64,000 nucleotides of DNA from RBG-16-64-13 sp963718375 (GTDB lineage: Bacteria; Actinomycetota; Thermoleophilia; RBG-16-64-13): assembly GCA_963718375.1 (NCBI GenBank), contig CAVQZD010000004.1, positions 124,001-188,000 of the forward strand, in the 5' to 3' direction. The translations under genes were made by a program, and so were the position numbers. Positions 46,740 to 55,821 of this stretch are shown here, one piece after another; within the stretch, counting starts at the first letter, position 1, and each line of letters begins with the position of its first letter. The notes under the pieces were generated by a model. It made no database searches. It was not told where the DNA came from and saw only the letters and a list, made by a program, of their open reading frames with translations.

Positions 46740-48899
46740 CTACGGGGTGCTGAGGATCACATCGAACCTATCCACGTCGATCGTGTACCAGACTGAGGCC
46801 GGGTTCTTGGTCCTTAGGCACTCGATGACGATGGTGTGAGAGCCGGGACTAAGGATGCCGGTGTCGTAGACCTTCTGCTTCCACTTGGTGGTGGGGCTGT
46901 AGAGGTCGACGGTCTTAGCGTTGGCGGTGTCTCCGTCCACGGTCACCAGAGCCTTACCCTTGCTGTTAGAGGTGCAGGCCAGCCAGCTGGCGTAGGTGCC
47001 GTTGAAGGTGAAGCTGGTCTTGAAGCCCAGCTGGTCGGTGTAAGCGTAGGTGTCCAGATAGGCGGCCCAGTAGTTGCTGTTGTCCCAGCGGGACCACTGC
47101 GAAGTAGAGGCTCCGGTGGCGACGCCGGGGTCGTAGGTGAAGTGCGCATAGTCCTTGTCGTCGACCGGGGTCGTGGTCGGGCTCTGCTCCAGGGTGCCGA
47201 GGATGTCAAAACCGTCCACATCGATCGTGTACCAACCGGAGGCCGAGCGCTTCTCATACAGGCACTCTACGACCAGGGTGTAGGTGCCGCTGGCCATGGT
47301 GCCGGTGGAGTAGACCTGCTGCTTCCACTTGGTGGTCGAGCTATAGAGGTCGACGGTGCTCGTGGAGACCAGGTTAGCCGGCTCGGCCGCCCCGCTATAG
47401 AGACTCACCTGGGCTTTTCCCTTGGTGTTAGAGGTGCAGGCCACCACGGCGGCTGAGGTGCCGTCGAAGGTGACCATCACTTTGTCGCCCTTCTTATCGG
47501 TATAGGCGTAGGTGTCAGAGAAAGCCGCCCAGTAGTTGCTGTTGTCCCAGCGAGACCAGCCGGGGGCGTAGGTGATCTTGGCGGACTTGTCGTCGAAGCG
47601 CGTGTGAGCCACGCTCGTGAAGACCTCGGTGTCCTGCACGTAGTTGGGGTCGAAGCTGTCCCAGACCAGGCGATTGCCGTCGACATAAGGATAAGCGGCA
47701 TAACTTGCGGCTTGGACCGTGCCCCCGGTCGGCGTCCAGGTCATCACGCTGGACTGCAGGACGTCACCATAGTCGGCCAGCCCGAGGTCGCTGTTCGGTC
47801 CGAGAGTGGGCGCGCTGTCCTGCGCCGCGACCCTGGCCTCTCCCAGTTCAAGCAGCTTCTCACTCTTAGTCGCGGGGCTGAGACCAGCTGGCCCGTAATC
47901 CCACACTTGCTGCGACCACGCTATGCGATCGCCAGAGATCTCCGGGTAGACGTCTTCGTAGGCGTTGTTGGTGACCCTGACCACTCCTCCGGCAGATGTC
48001 CAGGTGTAGATCTCAGAGTCCCAGTACGCGGAGGCCGCGTCGTACCGCTCCCACGCTATCCGGTCGCCAGACACCACGGGATTGACGTCGGCCTCGCCGT
48101 TGGTGAGCTGCACAGCTCCGCCGGCAGGAGTCCAGGTGCATAGCTCTGACTCGTCTATGTAGATGCTGTCATCGCGGGTCCAGACGATTCTATCGCCTGA
48201 AACCCGCGGTTCTCTGTCATCGACGGAGTTGGTCGTTACCTGCACCACTCCCGTGCCGGGTGTCCAGGTGTATATCTCATAGTCGTAGACGCCGTCGTAG
48301 GCGTACCACACCACCCGGTCACCGGATACTCCGCCGGCCCAAGCAGAGTAGGGGTTGCTGGCAAGCTGCACTACACCGCCCGTCGGGGTCCAGGTGTAGA
48401 TCTCGTTGCTGGAATCGGTGTCGCGTGTCCAGACAATGCGATCGCCGGAAACCCGGCTCACCATGTCCTCGTAGCTGTTGTCGGTGATCCGCACCGTACC
48501 GCCCGTCGGGGTCCAGGTGTAGATCTCGTAGTCCGAACCGTCAAAGGCATACCACGCCACCCGGTCGCCAGAGACCTTGGGACTCTCGTCGTGGAAGGCA
48601 TTGTCAGTGATCCTGACCGTACCCCCGGCAAGAGTCCAGGTGTAGACCTCCCAGTCCGCGCCGTCCCACCCCATCCACACTGTTCGGTCACCCGAGACCC
48701 CATAGGAGTAGTCGTTGTAGCTGTTGTTGGTCAGCTGCGTACCGGGAAAGGCCTCGGCGGCCGAGACACTCGTCCATGCGCCCAAGGCTAGAAGCACCGC
48801 CAAGACGGCCAACAACACCGCCCTGGTGACCCTGCCCCTCCTAGCGCCGAGCCCTTTGCCCACCATCGACCCTCGGAACCAAGAGTGACCGCTTCTCAC
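46740..48899 (-). CDS. Secreted beta-propeller surface protein with two beta-sandwich modules
   Basis: 719 residues from a GTG (VRSGHSWFRGS). Signal peptide AVLLAVLAVLLALGAWTSVSAAEA. Eight ~45-residue TolB-like repeats (residues ~50-430) each carry V/I-SGDR-V/I-V/A-W and, in most, EIYTWTP-x-GG-x-V-x-L/I-T-x-N. Eight blades suit one closed propeller. A linker (KSEKLLELGEARVAAQD) interrupts between repeats 7 and 8. Two C-terminal modules follow, beginning WSRWDNSNYWAAFSDTYAYT and WSRWDNSNYWAAYLDTYAYT, ending TIDVDRFDVILSTP. Propellers of this type bind ligands or partner proteins. No catalytic residues are evident. Confidence 0.9.
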   Translation of the reverse strand: MRSGHSWFRGSMVGKGLGARRGRVTRAVLLAVLAVLLALGAWTSVSAAEAFPGTQLTNNSYNDYSYGVSGDRTVWMGWDGADWEVYTWTLAGGTVRITDNAFHDESPKVSGDRVAWYAFDGSDYEIYTWTPTGGTVRITDNSYEDMVSRVSGDRIVWTRDTDSSNEIYTWTPTGGVVQLASNPYSAWAGGVSGDRVVWYAYDGVYDYEIYTWTPGTGVVQVTTNSVDDREPRVSGDRIVWTRDDSIYIDESELCTWTPAGGAVQLTNGEADVNPVVSGDRIAWERYDAASAYWDSEIYTWTSAGGVVRVTNNAYEDVYPEISGDRIAWSQQVWDYGPAGLSPATKSEKLLELGEARVAAQDSAPTLGPNSDLGLADYGDVLQSSVMTWTPTGGTVQAASYAAYPYVDGNRLVWDSFDPNYVQDTEVFTSVAHTRFDDKSAKITYAPGWSRWDNSNYWAAFSDTYAYTDKKGDKVMVTFDGTSAAVVACTSNTKGKAQVSLYSGAAEPANLVSTSTVDLYSSTTKWKQQVYSTGTMASGTYTLVVECLYEKRSASGWYTIDVDGFDILGTLEQSPTTTPVDDKDYAHFTYDPGVATGASTSQWSRWDNSNYWAAYLDTYAYTDQLGFKTSFTFNGTYASWLACTSNSKGKALVTVDGDTANAKTVDLYSPTTKWKQKVYDTGILSPGSHTIVIECLRTKNPASVWYTIDVDRFDVILSTP

Positions 48900-49094
48900 G
48901 ACGTACCCCCATATTCTCTCGACCGATTGACTCTGACCGGCGGGACGAGTACCGCTTCCGGGTCCTCAATCCCCGCTCCACGCCGAACATATTGCTCGCC
49001 ACCATAGCATCCCGTCGGCGGTCATGGGAATACGCAAGCACTACCTGTTCGCACCACCGTCTTCGCTGCTCCACGATAGTCTGCCCATACAGAA

Positions 49095-49116
49095 GGGGAC
49101 GCCTTGCGGCGCCCCC
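49095..49116 (-). terminator. GGCGCC-cored hairpin after surface protein gene
   Basis: Arms GGGGACGCC and GGCGCCCCC with one A-C mismatch and a 4-base loop, 28 bases after the stop of the 49144-51318 gene. A slightly decayed member of the hairpin family. Confidence 0.6.
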
Positions 49117-49143
49117 CGGGGTGATGCGTTATGTCTGGGCGCT

Positions 49144-51318
49144 CTACAGTGTGGTCAGTATGGCGTCGAACCTGTCCACGTCGATGGTGTTCCACCAGGA
49201 CTTGGCGTTCTTGGTACCTAGGCACTCGATGACCAAGATGTACTTCTTCGGAGTCAAGAAGCCGGTGTCATAGACCTTCTGCTTCCAGAGCGTGCTGGAG
49301 CTATAGAGGTCTACGGTAGAACTCGAGACCAGGTTGGCCGGGTCTACTGAGCCGGCGTAGAGCTTCGCCAGGGCTTGGCCTTTGGTGTTAGAGGTGCAGG
49401 CCACCCAAGCAGCGTAGGAGCCGTCGAAGGTGAAGCTCATCTTGTCGCCCACCTTGTCGGTGTAGGCGTAGGTGTCTTGGTAGGCGGCGTAGTAGCCGCT
49501 GTTATCCCAGCGGGCCCAAGCCGGGGTGAAGGTACAGAATCCTGCTTCCTTATCGTCGATCTTGCTCACGGTGGGACTCTGCTCCAGGGTGCCGAGGATA
49601 TCGAAGCCGTCCACGTCTATCGTGTACCAGCCGGAGGCGCCGTTCTTCTGATAGAGGCACTCTATGACGAGCGTGTGGGTGCCGGCAGCTATGGTGCCGG
49701 TGGAGTAGACCCTTTGCTTCCACTTGGTGGTCGAGCTGTAGAGGTCTACGGTGCTCTCCGAGACCAGGTTGGCGGGTTCAGCCGCCCCGTTATAGAGTCT
49801 CACCAGGGCTTTGCCCTTGGTGTTAGAGGTGCAGGCCACCACCGAGGCCGAGGTGCCGTTGAAGGTGACCATCACCCTGTCGCCCTTCTTATCGGTGTAG
49901 GCGTAGGTGTCATCGATGGCGGCCCAGTAGTTGCTGCCATCCCAGCGTGCCCAGCCGGGGAGATAGGTGATCTTGGCGTTCTTGTCGTCGAAGCGGGTGT
50001 GGGCGACGCTCGTGAAGACCTCGGTATCCTGCGGGTAGTTGAGGTCGAAGCTCTCCCAGACCACACGATTGCCAGAGACATGGGGGTCCAGAGCGTAGCT
50101 CGCTACCTGCGCCGTGCCCCCGGTCGGTGTCCAGGTCATCACGCTGGACTCGAGGACGTCACCATATTCGGCCAGCCTCGAGTTGCCGCTTGTTTCAAGA
50201 GTGGATGGGCTCGACTGCGCCTCAGCCCCGGTCTCTCCCAGTTCAAGCAGCTTCTCACTCTTGGCCGCCGGGCTGAGACCGGCGGTCCCGTAGTCCCACA
50301 CTTCCTGCGTCCACACTATGCGATCACCAGAGATCTCCGGGCAGACGTCCTCATAGGCGTTGTTGGTGACCCTGACCACCCCTCCTTCAGGCGTCCAGGT
50401 GTATATCTCTGAGTCCTCATACTCGGAGGCCCGGTCATATCGTTCCCATGCTATCCGGTCGCCTGATACCACCGGGTTGACATCCCACTCGCCGCTGGTG
50501 AGCTGCACATTGCCGTCTGCCGGTGTCCAGGTGTAGATCTCGTAGTAATATCTCTGCGCCGCCGCGACGTACCGTTCCCGTTCCCACACCACGCGGTCAG
50601 CGGAGACTCCGCAGATATCGTCTTCGCCGGTGTTCACGGTGAGCTGCACGGTGCCACTGGTCGGCGTCCAGGTGAAGATCTCCCAGTCCGCTCCGTCCCA
50701 CTCCTCCCAGGCCACGCGATCACCGGATACCTCGGGGAGCTGGTCGTTGGAGCTATTGTTGGTGATCTGCACGGTGCCACTGGTCGGCGTCCACGTGTAG
50801 ATCTCCCCGCCGATGCCGTTGATCACGCCACGCCACACTACCCGGTCACCCGAGACACCACCGACATGCTCCTCGTTGCTGTTGTCGGTGAGCCGCACAG
50901 CGCCGCTGTCTGGCGTCCACGTGTAGATCTCAAAGCCCGAACCGACGACGGTGCCTGTCCATGCCACCCGGTCACCGGAGACTTCTTCTTCAATGTCCCA
51001 CGTGCTGTTCTTGGTGATCTGCACCGTACCGCCTGATGGGGTCCAGGTGTATATCTCTGGATCGTGCGACCAGTCCGACTCATCCTCTCCCATCCACACA
51101 ACCCGGTCACCGGAGACCCCGCCCGCATAATCATCGTAGCTATTGTTGGTCAGCCGCGTCGGCGGAAAGGCCTCGGCAGCTGACGCGCTCACCCACGCGC
51201 CCAAGGCCAGGATCGCAGCCAGCGCGGCGATGAAGAGCGGCTTGCGCAGTCCGCCACGCGCCGCTCCGCGCCCTTTACCGACCTTCGACCCTCCGAGCCA
51301 AGAGTGACCGCTTCTCAC
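49144..51318 (-). CDS. Secreted beta-propeller surface protein with two beta-sandwich modules
   Basis: 724 residues from a GTG with GGAGGTAC upstream. Paralogue of the genes at 46740 and 55822: the same N-terminus (VRSGHSWLGGSKVGKG), a signal peptide, eight SGDR-type propeller repeats (GVSGDRVVWMG through HVSGNRVVWES), the KSEKLLELGE linker, and two modules ending TIDVDRFDAILTTL. The bases encoding the repeats are themselves repetitive (every ~135 bases), which favours unequal crossover and blade-number change. Upstream it shares a CGAACATATTGCT-containing block with the 46740 gene. Confidence 0.9.
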   Translation of the reverse strand: MRSGHSWLGGSKVGKGRGAARGGLRKPLFIAALAAILALGAWVSASAAEAFPPTRLTNNSYDDYAGGVSGDRVVWMGEDESDWSHDPEIYTWTPSGGTVQITKNSTWDIEEEVSGDRVAWTGTVVGSGFEIYTWTPDSGAVRLTDNSNEEHVGGVSGDRVVWRGVINGIGGEIYTWTPTSGTVQITNNSSNDQLPEVSGDRVAWEEWDGADWEIFTWTPTSGTVQLTVNTGEDDICGVSADRVVWERERYVAAAQRYYYEIYTWTPADGNVQLTSGEWDVNPVVSGDRIAWERYDRASEYEDSEIYTWTPEGGVVRVTNNAYEDVCPEISGDRIVWTQEVWDYGTAGLSPAAKSEKLLELGETGAEAQSSPSTLETSGNSRLAEYGDVLESSVMTWTPTGGTAQVASYALDPHVSGNRVVWESFDLNYPQDTEVFTSVAHTRFDDKNAKITYLPGWARWDGSNYWAAIDDTYAYTDKKGDRVMVTFNGTSASVVACTSNTKGKALVRLYNGAAEPANLVSESTVDLYSSTTKWKQRVYSTGTIAAGTHTLVIECLYQKNGASGWYTIDVDGFDILGTLEQSPTVSKIDDKEAGFCTFTPAWARWDNSGYYAAYQDTYAYTDKVGDKMSFTFDGSYAAWVACTSNTKGQALAKLYAGSVDPANLVSSSTVDLYSSSTLWKQKVYDTGFLTPKKYILVIECLGTKNAKSWWNTIDVDRFDAILTTL

Positions 51319-51450
51319 GACGTACCTCCATCTTCAATCTGACTGCGAGGCAGGCGCTACTCATTGATGCTCACCCCGCCCGTCGAACATATTGCTGGCC
51401 ACGATACCATCACGAAGGCGGGCAAGGGAACACCCCTACAAGGGTCGGTG

Positions 51451-51470
51451 GAGGCGCCTCGCGGCGCCCC
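51451..51470 (-). terminator. GGCGCC-cored hairpin after surface protein gene
   Basis: GAGGCGCC and GGCGCCCC with a TCGC loop and one mismatch, 36 bases after the stop of the 51507-54809 gene. A shorter member of the family. Confidence 0.5.
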
Positions 51471-51506
51471 TTTGACCAAGGTGCCCAAATTGCCCGCGCG
51501 CGCCCC

Positions 51507-54500
51507 CTACGGTGCGCTCGGCAGGATCATGAATTCGTCCACGTTGATCGTGTACCACGACGACGCGGGGTTCTTGCTGTGTAGGCAGATGATCTCTATG
51601 GTGTGCGTCCCGTCCGGGATGATGCCCGTGGAGTAGACAGACTTCTTCCACTCGGTGGTGGGGCTGTACAGGTCTATCCTCCAGATCTTTTCGCCCGGTT
51701 GGCCGGGGTCCAGGGTCACCAGAGCCTGGCCCCTGGTCGGGGAAGTGGCGGCCACCCAACTCGCGAAGGTGCCATCGAAGGTGAAGGTCATCTTCGCTGT
51801 CTGCTGGTCAGCGTACGCGTATGTGTCCTGGTAGGCGGCCCAGTAGCCACTGTTGTCCCACCTCTTCCAACCGGATCCTGGGATGTTCCTGTAGGCGCAG
51901 TACGCGTCGTCCTTGTCATCGATCTTTGTCGCCGTCTCAGCCTGGTGTAGATATCCGAACATGTAGAGGTGGTCCAGGGCGATGCCGTGCCCCCAGGGAG
52001 CGGCACTGCTCTCCCCCAGGCACTCTATGGTCATGGTGTGAGAGCCCGGCGAGAGCCCGGTCGCCTCGAACAACAGGTCTTGCATGACGTAGGGTTTGTA
52101 CAGGTCTACCTCTGTCTCCGTGCCGTCGAGGGTCACCAGTGCCTTCCCGTACCAGGGAGCCCTGCGCCCCATCAGCCGCATCTCAGTGCCGGTGAACTCC
52201 ACGAGAGCCACGGCGCCCGCAGAATCCGTATAGGCGTAGTCACCGCCCCAAGCCGAAGAGTTGGGGGCGCTGACCCAGTCCCCTAGGTAGGTGATGCGGG
52301 GATCATCCTGGTCGGATAGCACGTAGGTGAGCTCCGCGGGGCCGGCGTCGAGGACAGTGCCCACAACGTCGATGGCATCGATGTTGATGCCGCTGCCCGA
52401 GTTGGGCATCCAGATACGATCTGCACAGTAGATGCTGACCGTGTGGACGCCGTATTCCAGGAAGCCCGTGTCGAACACCTTCTGGCCGTATTTCACCGAC
52501 GAGCTGTAGAGGTCGATCGTCTCCATTTCCTCATCGTCGCCGCCGTCCACCTGCACCGAGGCCACACCGTACCAAGGGGCGGTCCGGGCGTACCAGGCGA
52601 GGTTGGTACCCTCAAAAGTGATGTTCACCGAGTCGCCGTTCAGGTCGGTGAATGCGTAGGCGCCATCCGAGGCGGATGCGTTCGCGACGTTCGTCCATCC
52701 ACCGACGTACTCGAACTTGCCCTCGTCCTCCTCATGACGGATGGGAGCCTCGGGCTCCACCAGGTATCCGTCGGTCTCGATGGCATCCAGACTGATGCCC
52801 CAGCCCTGAGAGGTGCTGGATTGGTTCGTCACCTTCACAGTCACGGTATGGTCGGTGTCGCTGAGCCCGGACACTGTGTAGAGCGGTTGTCCATACATCG
52901 CGGTGTCGCTGTAGAGATCGACTGTCTGTTCCCCTCCACCCTCTATGGTCACTCCGGCCCACCCGTACCAAGGGGCGGTGCGGAAGAACAGTGTGAGTTC
53001 AGTACCATGGAACGTGAATCGAGCCGCTGAGTAGTAGGCCTGCTGCGCAGGGGTGCTGACGTAGCTGCCGCCGGACGCCCTCTTATCAGACGTGCTGCTC
53101 CATTCGCCTTTGTAGACGATGCGCGGGTCGTTCTCTTGGTAGCGACAGGCTACCGGCGGAGCCGACCCGGCCGCCTGCGGCGTGCCGAACATGTCGAACG
53201 CATCGACACTGAGGCGGGTGCCCACTGAATCCGCGTTCTTGTCCCCAATCCAGTAGATATACAGGGTATGCGGGCCTTCAGTCAGTAGCCCGGTGTCGTA
53301 GACCTTCTGCCCGTATTTGACCTTCGAGCTGTACAGGTCCACGACCTCGAGTGGTCCGCCGTCCAGGCTCACCTTGGCCTTGCCGTACCAGGGCGCGGTG
53401 CGCGCCATCCAAGCCAGGTTGGTGCCGTAGAAGCTCACGCTCGCCGAGTCATCGCCCGCGTCGCAGGTCAGAAAGGCGCCGCTCGACGCCTTGCCATCGG
53501 AGGCGGTTTCCCAGGCGCCGGTGTATTTGAAGTCGGTGCGGCCTTCCTCGTACCGCGCCCGCTGAGCGGCCTGTTCGAGCGTGCCCTCGAGATAGATGGC
53601 GTCCAGGCTGATGGTGGTGCCCGATGACGAGCCGTTCTTGTCGCCGGTGCGCTCGATGAGCAGGGTGTGCTCGGCGTCGGCCAGCCCCGTCTTGCTGTAG
53701 AGGGTGGTCACCTTCCAGCCCACGCTCGCGCTGTAGAGGTCCACCGTATCCACCTGCTCGCTTCCGGTGCCCGCGTCCAGGGTCACCTTCGCCTTGCCGT
53801 ACCAGGGGGCAGTCCGGAAGGCCAAGACCACGTCGGTGCCCGTGAAGCTGGCCAACACCGCCGCGCCACGACGATCGCTGGAGGTCCAGCTACCGTCCGA
53901 GGCCGAAGCGCTCTTGCCCGTGTCCCACATCCCCAGGTAGGTGAGTCGGGAGTCGGTCTGCTCGTAGCGTTCGGGGAGCAGTCCCGAGGCCACCTGGAAC
54001 TCCTCATACCAGGCATTGAGCAAGGGGACGAACTCCGCCGCCGCCTTGGCGCCGCCGGTGTAGTTCGGATGATCGTCACCGCCGGTGTGATAGCCCGAGT
54101 ACAGGGTGTCGGCGCCGGCGACTACCTGATGCATCTCGGCCCCTGCCACCCACGCGTGGTGAGCATCTGGATGGGTTAGCACGTTGTAGAGGTCGAACAC
54201 GAAGACGTTGCCGGTGGTGAGATCCTTCAGCCAGCCATTGTCGCGGTCGGTCAGCCAGTTGCAGAGCTCCCTGGTGACCGCGGGGTTGGAGATGCTTGCC
54301 ATGGGCGGCGGTGTCACCAGCACGAACATCTTGTCCGGGTGGTTCTGGAAGTAGGCCAGCAGGCTGTTGTAGATGGCCTTCTCGTCAGTGCTGCTGGAGC
54401 CGACCTCGCTGTTGGGGTAGCAGCTCTTGAACATGATGATGGTGTTCTCACCCGGCGCCGGCGCAAGGGTGTTGGGAGCGGTCATGGCGTCCATCTCCGG

Positions 54501-54809
54501 GTAGACCAGAGCCATGACGGTACTCGTGAACCAAGTCGGCCAGTCGGAGGTGTCGGTGCGATCCCCATAGACCGTGCCCGTCCCCCCGGTCCATCCGTAG
54601 TAGATGTCCGCGACATGGTAGCCGTTGGCGTTCAGCCCCGCGCACAGACCGTCGTTCAGCCAGTTGGCCCCGACGCTGTGGTGGATGAAGACCAGATTGG
54701 CCTCGGCTGTCGTGGTGGCGGAAGCGGTGAAGGGAGACAGCGCAAGGACGAACGCGAAGACGAGGGCGACCAGGATGGTCCCGAAGACGGCGATTCTCGG
54801 TCTGCTCAT
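51507..54809 (-). CDS. Secreted SGNH/GDSL-like protein with six beta-sandwich modules
   Basis: 1100 residues. Signal peptide (IAVFGTILVALVFAFVLALS). Residues ~38-285 form an esterase-like domain: block I VFIHHSVGANWLNDGL, an Asn in MFKSCYPNSEVG, PPPM at a later strand, and a C-terminal Asp-His pair in GGDDHPNYTGG. The serine in HHS could be the nucleophile, as in SGNH hydrolases that deacetylate glycans, but the GDS motif itself is replaced, so activity is not certain. Six modules follow, starting YEQTDSRLTYLGMW, YEEGRTDFKYTGAW, YQENDPRIVYKGEW, HEEDEGKFEYVGGW, SDQDDPRITYLGDW and WKRWDNSGYWAAYQDTYAYA, ending TINVDEFMILPSAP. It has the most modules of the array. Confidence 0.88.
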   Translation of the reverse strand: MSRPRIAVFGTILVALVFAFVLALSPFTASATTTAEANLVFIHHSVGANWLNDGLCAGLNANGYHVADIYYGWTGGTGTVYGDRTDTSDWPTWFTSTVMALVYPEMDAMTAPNTLAPAPGENTIIMFKSCYPNSEVGSSSTDEKAIYNSLLAYFQNHPDKMFVLVTPPPMASISNPAVTRELCNWLTDRDNGWLKDLTTGNVFVFDLYNVLTHPDAHHAWVAGAEMHQVVAGADTLYSGYHTGGDDHPNYTGGAKAAAEFVPLLNAWYEEFQVASGLLPERYEQTDSRLTYLGMWDTGKSASASDGSWTSSDRRGAAVLASFTGTDVVLAFRTAPWYGKAKVTLDAGTGSEQVDTVDLYSASVGWKVTTLYSKTGLADAEHTLLIERTGDKNGSSSGTTISLDAIYLEGTLEQAAQRARYEEGRTDFKYTGAWETASDGKASSGAFLTCDAGDDSASVSFYGTNLAWMARTAPWYGKAKVSLDGGPLEVVDLYSSKVKYGQKVYDTGLLTEGPHTLYIYWIGDKNADSVGTRLSVDAFDMFGTPQAAGSAPPVACRYQENDPRIVYKGEWSSTSDKRASGGSYVSTPAQQAYYSAARFTFHGTELTLFFRTAPWYGWAGVTIEGGGEQTVDLYSDTAMYGQPLYTVSGLSDTDHTVTVKVTNQSSTSQGWGISLDAIETDGYLVEPEAPIRHEEDEGKFEYVGGWTNVANASASDGAYAFTDLNGDSVNITFEGTNLAWYARTAPWYGVASVQVDGGDDEEMETIDLYSSSVKYGQKVFDTGFLEYGVHTVSIYCADRIWMPNSGSGINIDAIDVVGTVLDAGPAELTYVLSDQDDPRITYLGDWVSAPNSSAWGGDYAYTDSAGAVALVEFTGTEMRLMGRRAPWYGKALVTLDGTETEVDLYKPYVMQDLLFEATGLSPGSHTMTIECLGESSAAPWGHGIALDHLYMFGYLHQAETATKIDDKDDAYCAYRNIPGSGWKRWDNSGYWAAYQDTYAYADQQTAKMTFTFDGTFASWVAATSPTRGQALVTLDPGQPGEKIWRIDLYSPTTEWKKSVYSTGIIPDGTHTIEIICLHSKNPASSWYTINVDEFMILPSAP

Positions 54810-54948
54810 GAGGCCCCCTTACAGGCAAGAGTCTTCAACCGGACAGATCGAACGTCACGCTGATGGTATCGGCCGTAGTGGGGCGTGTCTATAGGGGCCG
54901 CGGCCGGGGAGGCGAAGGGGGGCGTCTTGCGCGCGGCGAGTCACTTCG

Positions 54949-55233
54949 TCAAGTCAACTCTACCTTCAGCCGCATGCCCACCGCTGCCGCGGCCCGCTCC
55001 AGAGTGGAAAGGGTCACCGACGGGTTCTTCGGGTCGAGCAACCGATCGACCGCCGGCCTGCTGGTACCCATGCGCGTTGCCATCTCAGACTTGGTGAGGT
55101 GCAGACGCTTCATCTCCTGCCGTATCTGAAAAGCGATGACGTACTTCGTGGCAGCAGCTTCGACTTCCTCCAAGATGCCTTCATCGGCCAACAAGGAGTC
55201 CAGCGTGCTCCCGAGGTGCTCCTGTTTCAACAT
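54949..55233 (-). CDS. higA: XRE-family antitoxin of a HigBA-type pair
   Basis: 94 residues. A helix-turn-helix of the Cro/C1 type (IRQEMKRLHLTKSEMATRMGTSRPAVDRLL) spans residues ~38-68, followed by a short dimerisation tail (TLSTLERAAAAVGMRLKVEL). It overlaps the toxin gene by 7 bases. The toxin-first order is that of higBA. It binds and blocks the toxin and probably represses its own promoter. Confidence 0.88.
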   Translation of the reverse strand: MLKQEHLGSTLDSLLADEGILEEVEAAATKYVIAFQIRQEMKRLHLTKSEMATRMGTSRPAVDRLLDPKNPSVTLSTLERAAAAVGMRLKVELT

Positions 55234-55595
55234 TGTCGCTGCTCCCTCAACTCTGCCAGCCGCCGACGCGCCAGCCGATAGTCATCGAGCGGCATCTTCG
55301 TCGACTTCTTCACGAAGCCATGAAGCAGTAACATCTGCCCATCCTCCACCGTGAACATCGTTCGGGCGATGCCCTGTCGCAATTTGGTCCTCACCTCCCA
55401 AAGCCCGGACTCGAGCTTCCGGATGAGCGGCAACCCAACTGGCCAGCCGTACTGAGCCTTCTTGAGACTCAGACCCACCGCCCGCCGACCCTCGGCGGTC
55501 AGGCCGCCCAGCCACTCCCTGACAGGTTCGTTCCCCGCCCGCGTGCGGTAGAAGACCACATCGAGCACCGGCCCGCCGGCGGCCTCGCCACTCAC
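55227..55595 (-). CDS. higB: HigB/Gp49-like mRNA interferase toxin
   Basis: 122 residues from the GTG chosen, though the frame is open further and a GTG at 55568 is also possible. RelE/ParE superfamily, Gp49-like: VVFYRTRAGNEPVREWL at the N-terminus, LPLIRKLESGLWEVRTKL in the middle, MLLLHGFVKKSTKMPLDDYRLARRRL at the end with the basic catalytic-site residues. It likely cuts mRNA on the ribosome. The pair is intact, unlike hicAB at 25.6-26 kb, and lies between two surface-protein genes. Confidence 0.85.
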   Translation of the reverse strand: MSGEAAGGPVLDVVFYRTRAGNEPVREWLGGLTAEGRRAVGLSLKKAQYGWPVGLPLIRKLESGLWEVRTKLRQGIARTMFTVEDGQMLLLHGFVKKSTKMPLDDYRLARRRLAELREQRQC

Positions 55596-55765
55596 GGCAC
55601 TGTACCATAATTGATGCAGGCGCGGCCGATGTTTGCTCCCCTTACTCACTACTACTTGCTGGTTGCCTCAGAGAAAGGTGAAGCCCAGAAGATGCTCGGC
55701 CGGATCACCATGCGATGTTAGTTGGAGCTTGGCACCATCTGTACCTGTCCAGGATGTCGAAGCGC

Positions 55766-55799
55766 ACCAAAGGGGGCGCCGTAAGGCGCCCCCTTTGGT
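55766..55799 (-). terminator. GGCGCC-cored hairpin after surface protein gene
   Basis: Perfect 15-bp arms (ACCAAAGGGGGCGCC and complement) around a GTAA loop, 23 bases after the stop of the 55822-57987 gene. The longest and best member of the hairpin family. Confidence 0.75.
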
Positions 55800-55821
55800 C
55801 AAGCAGTCTGTCTACCAGGCT

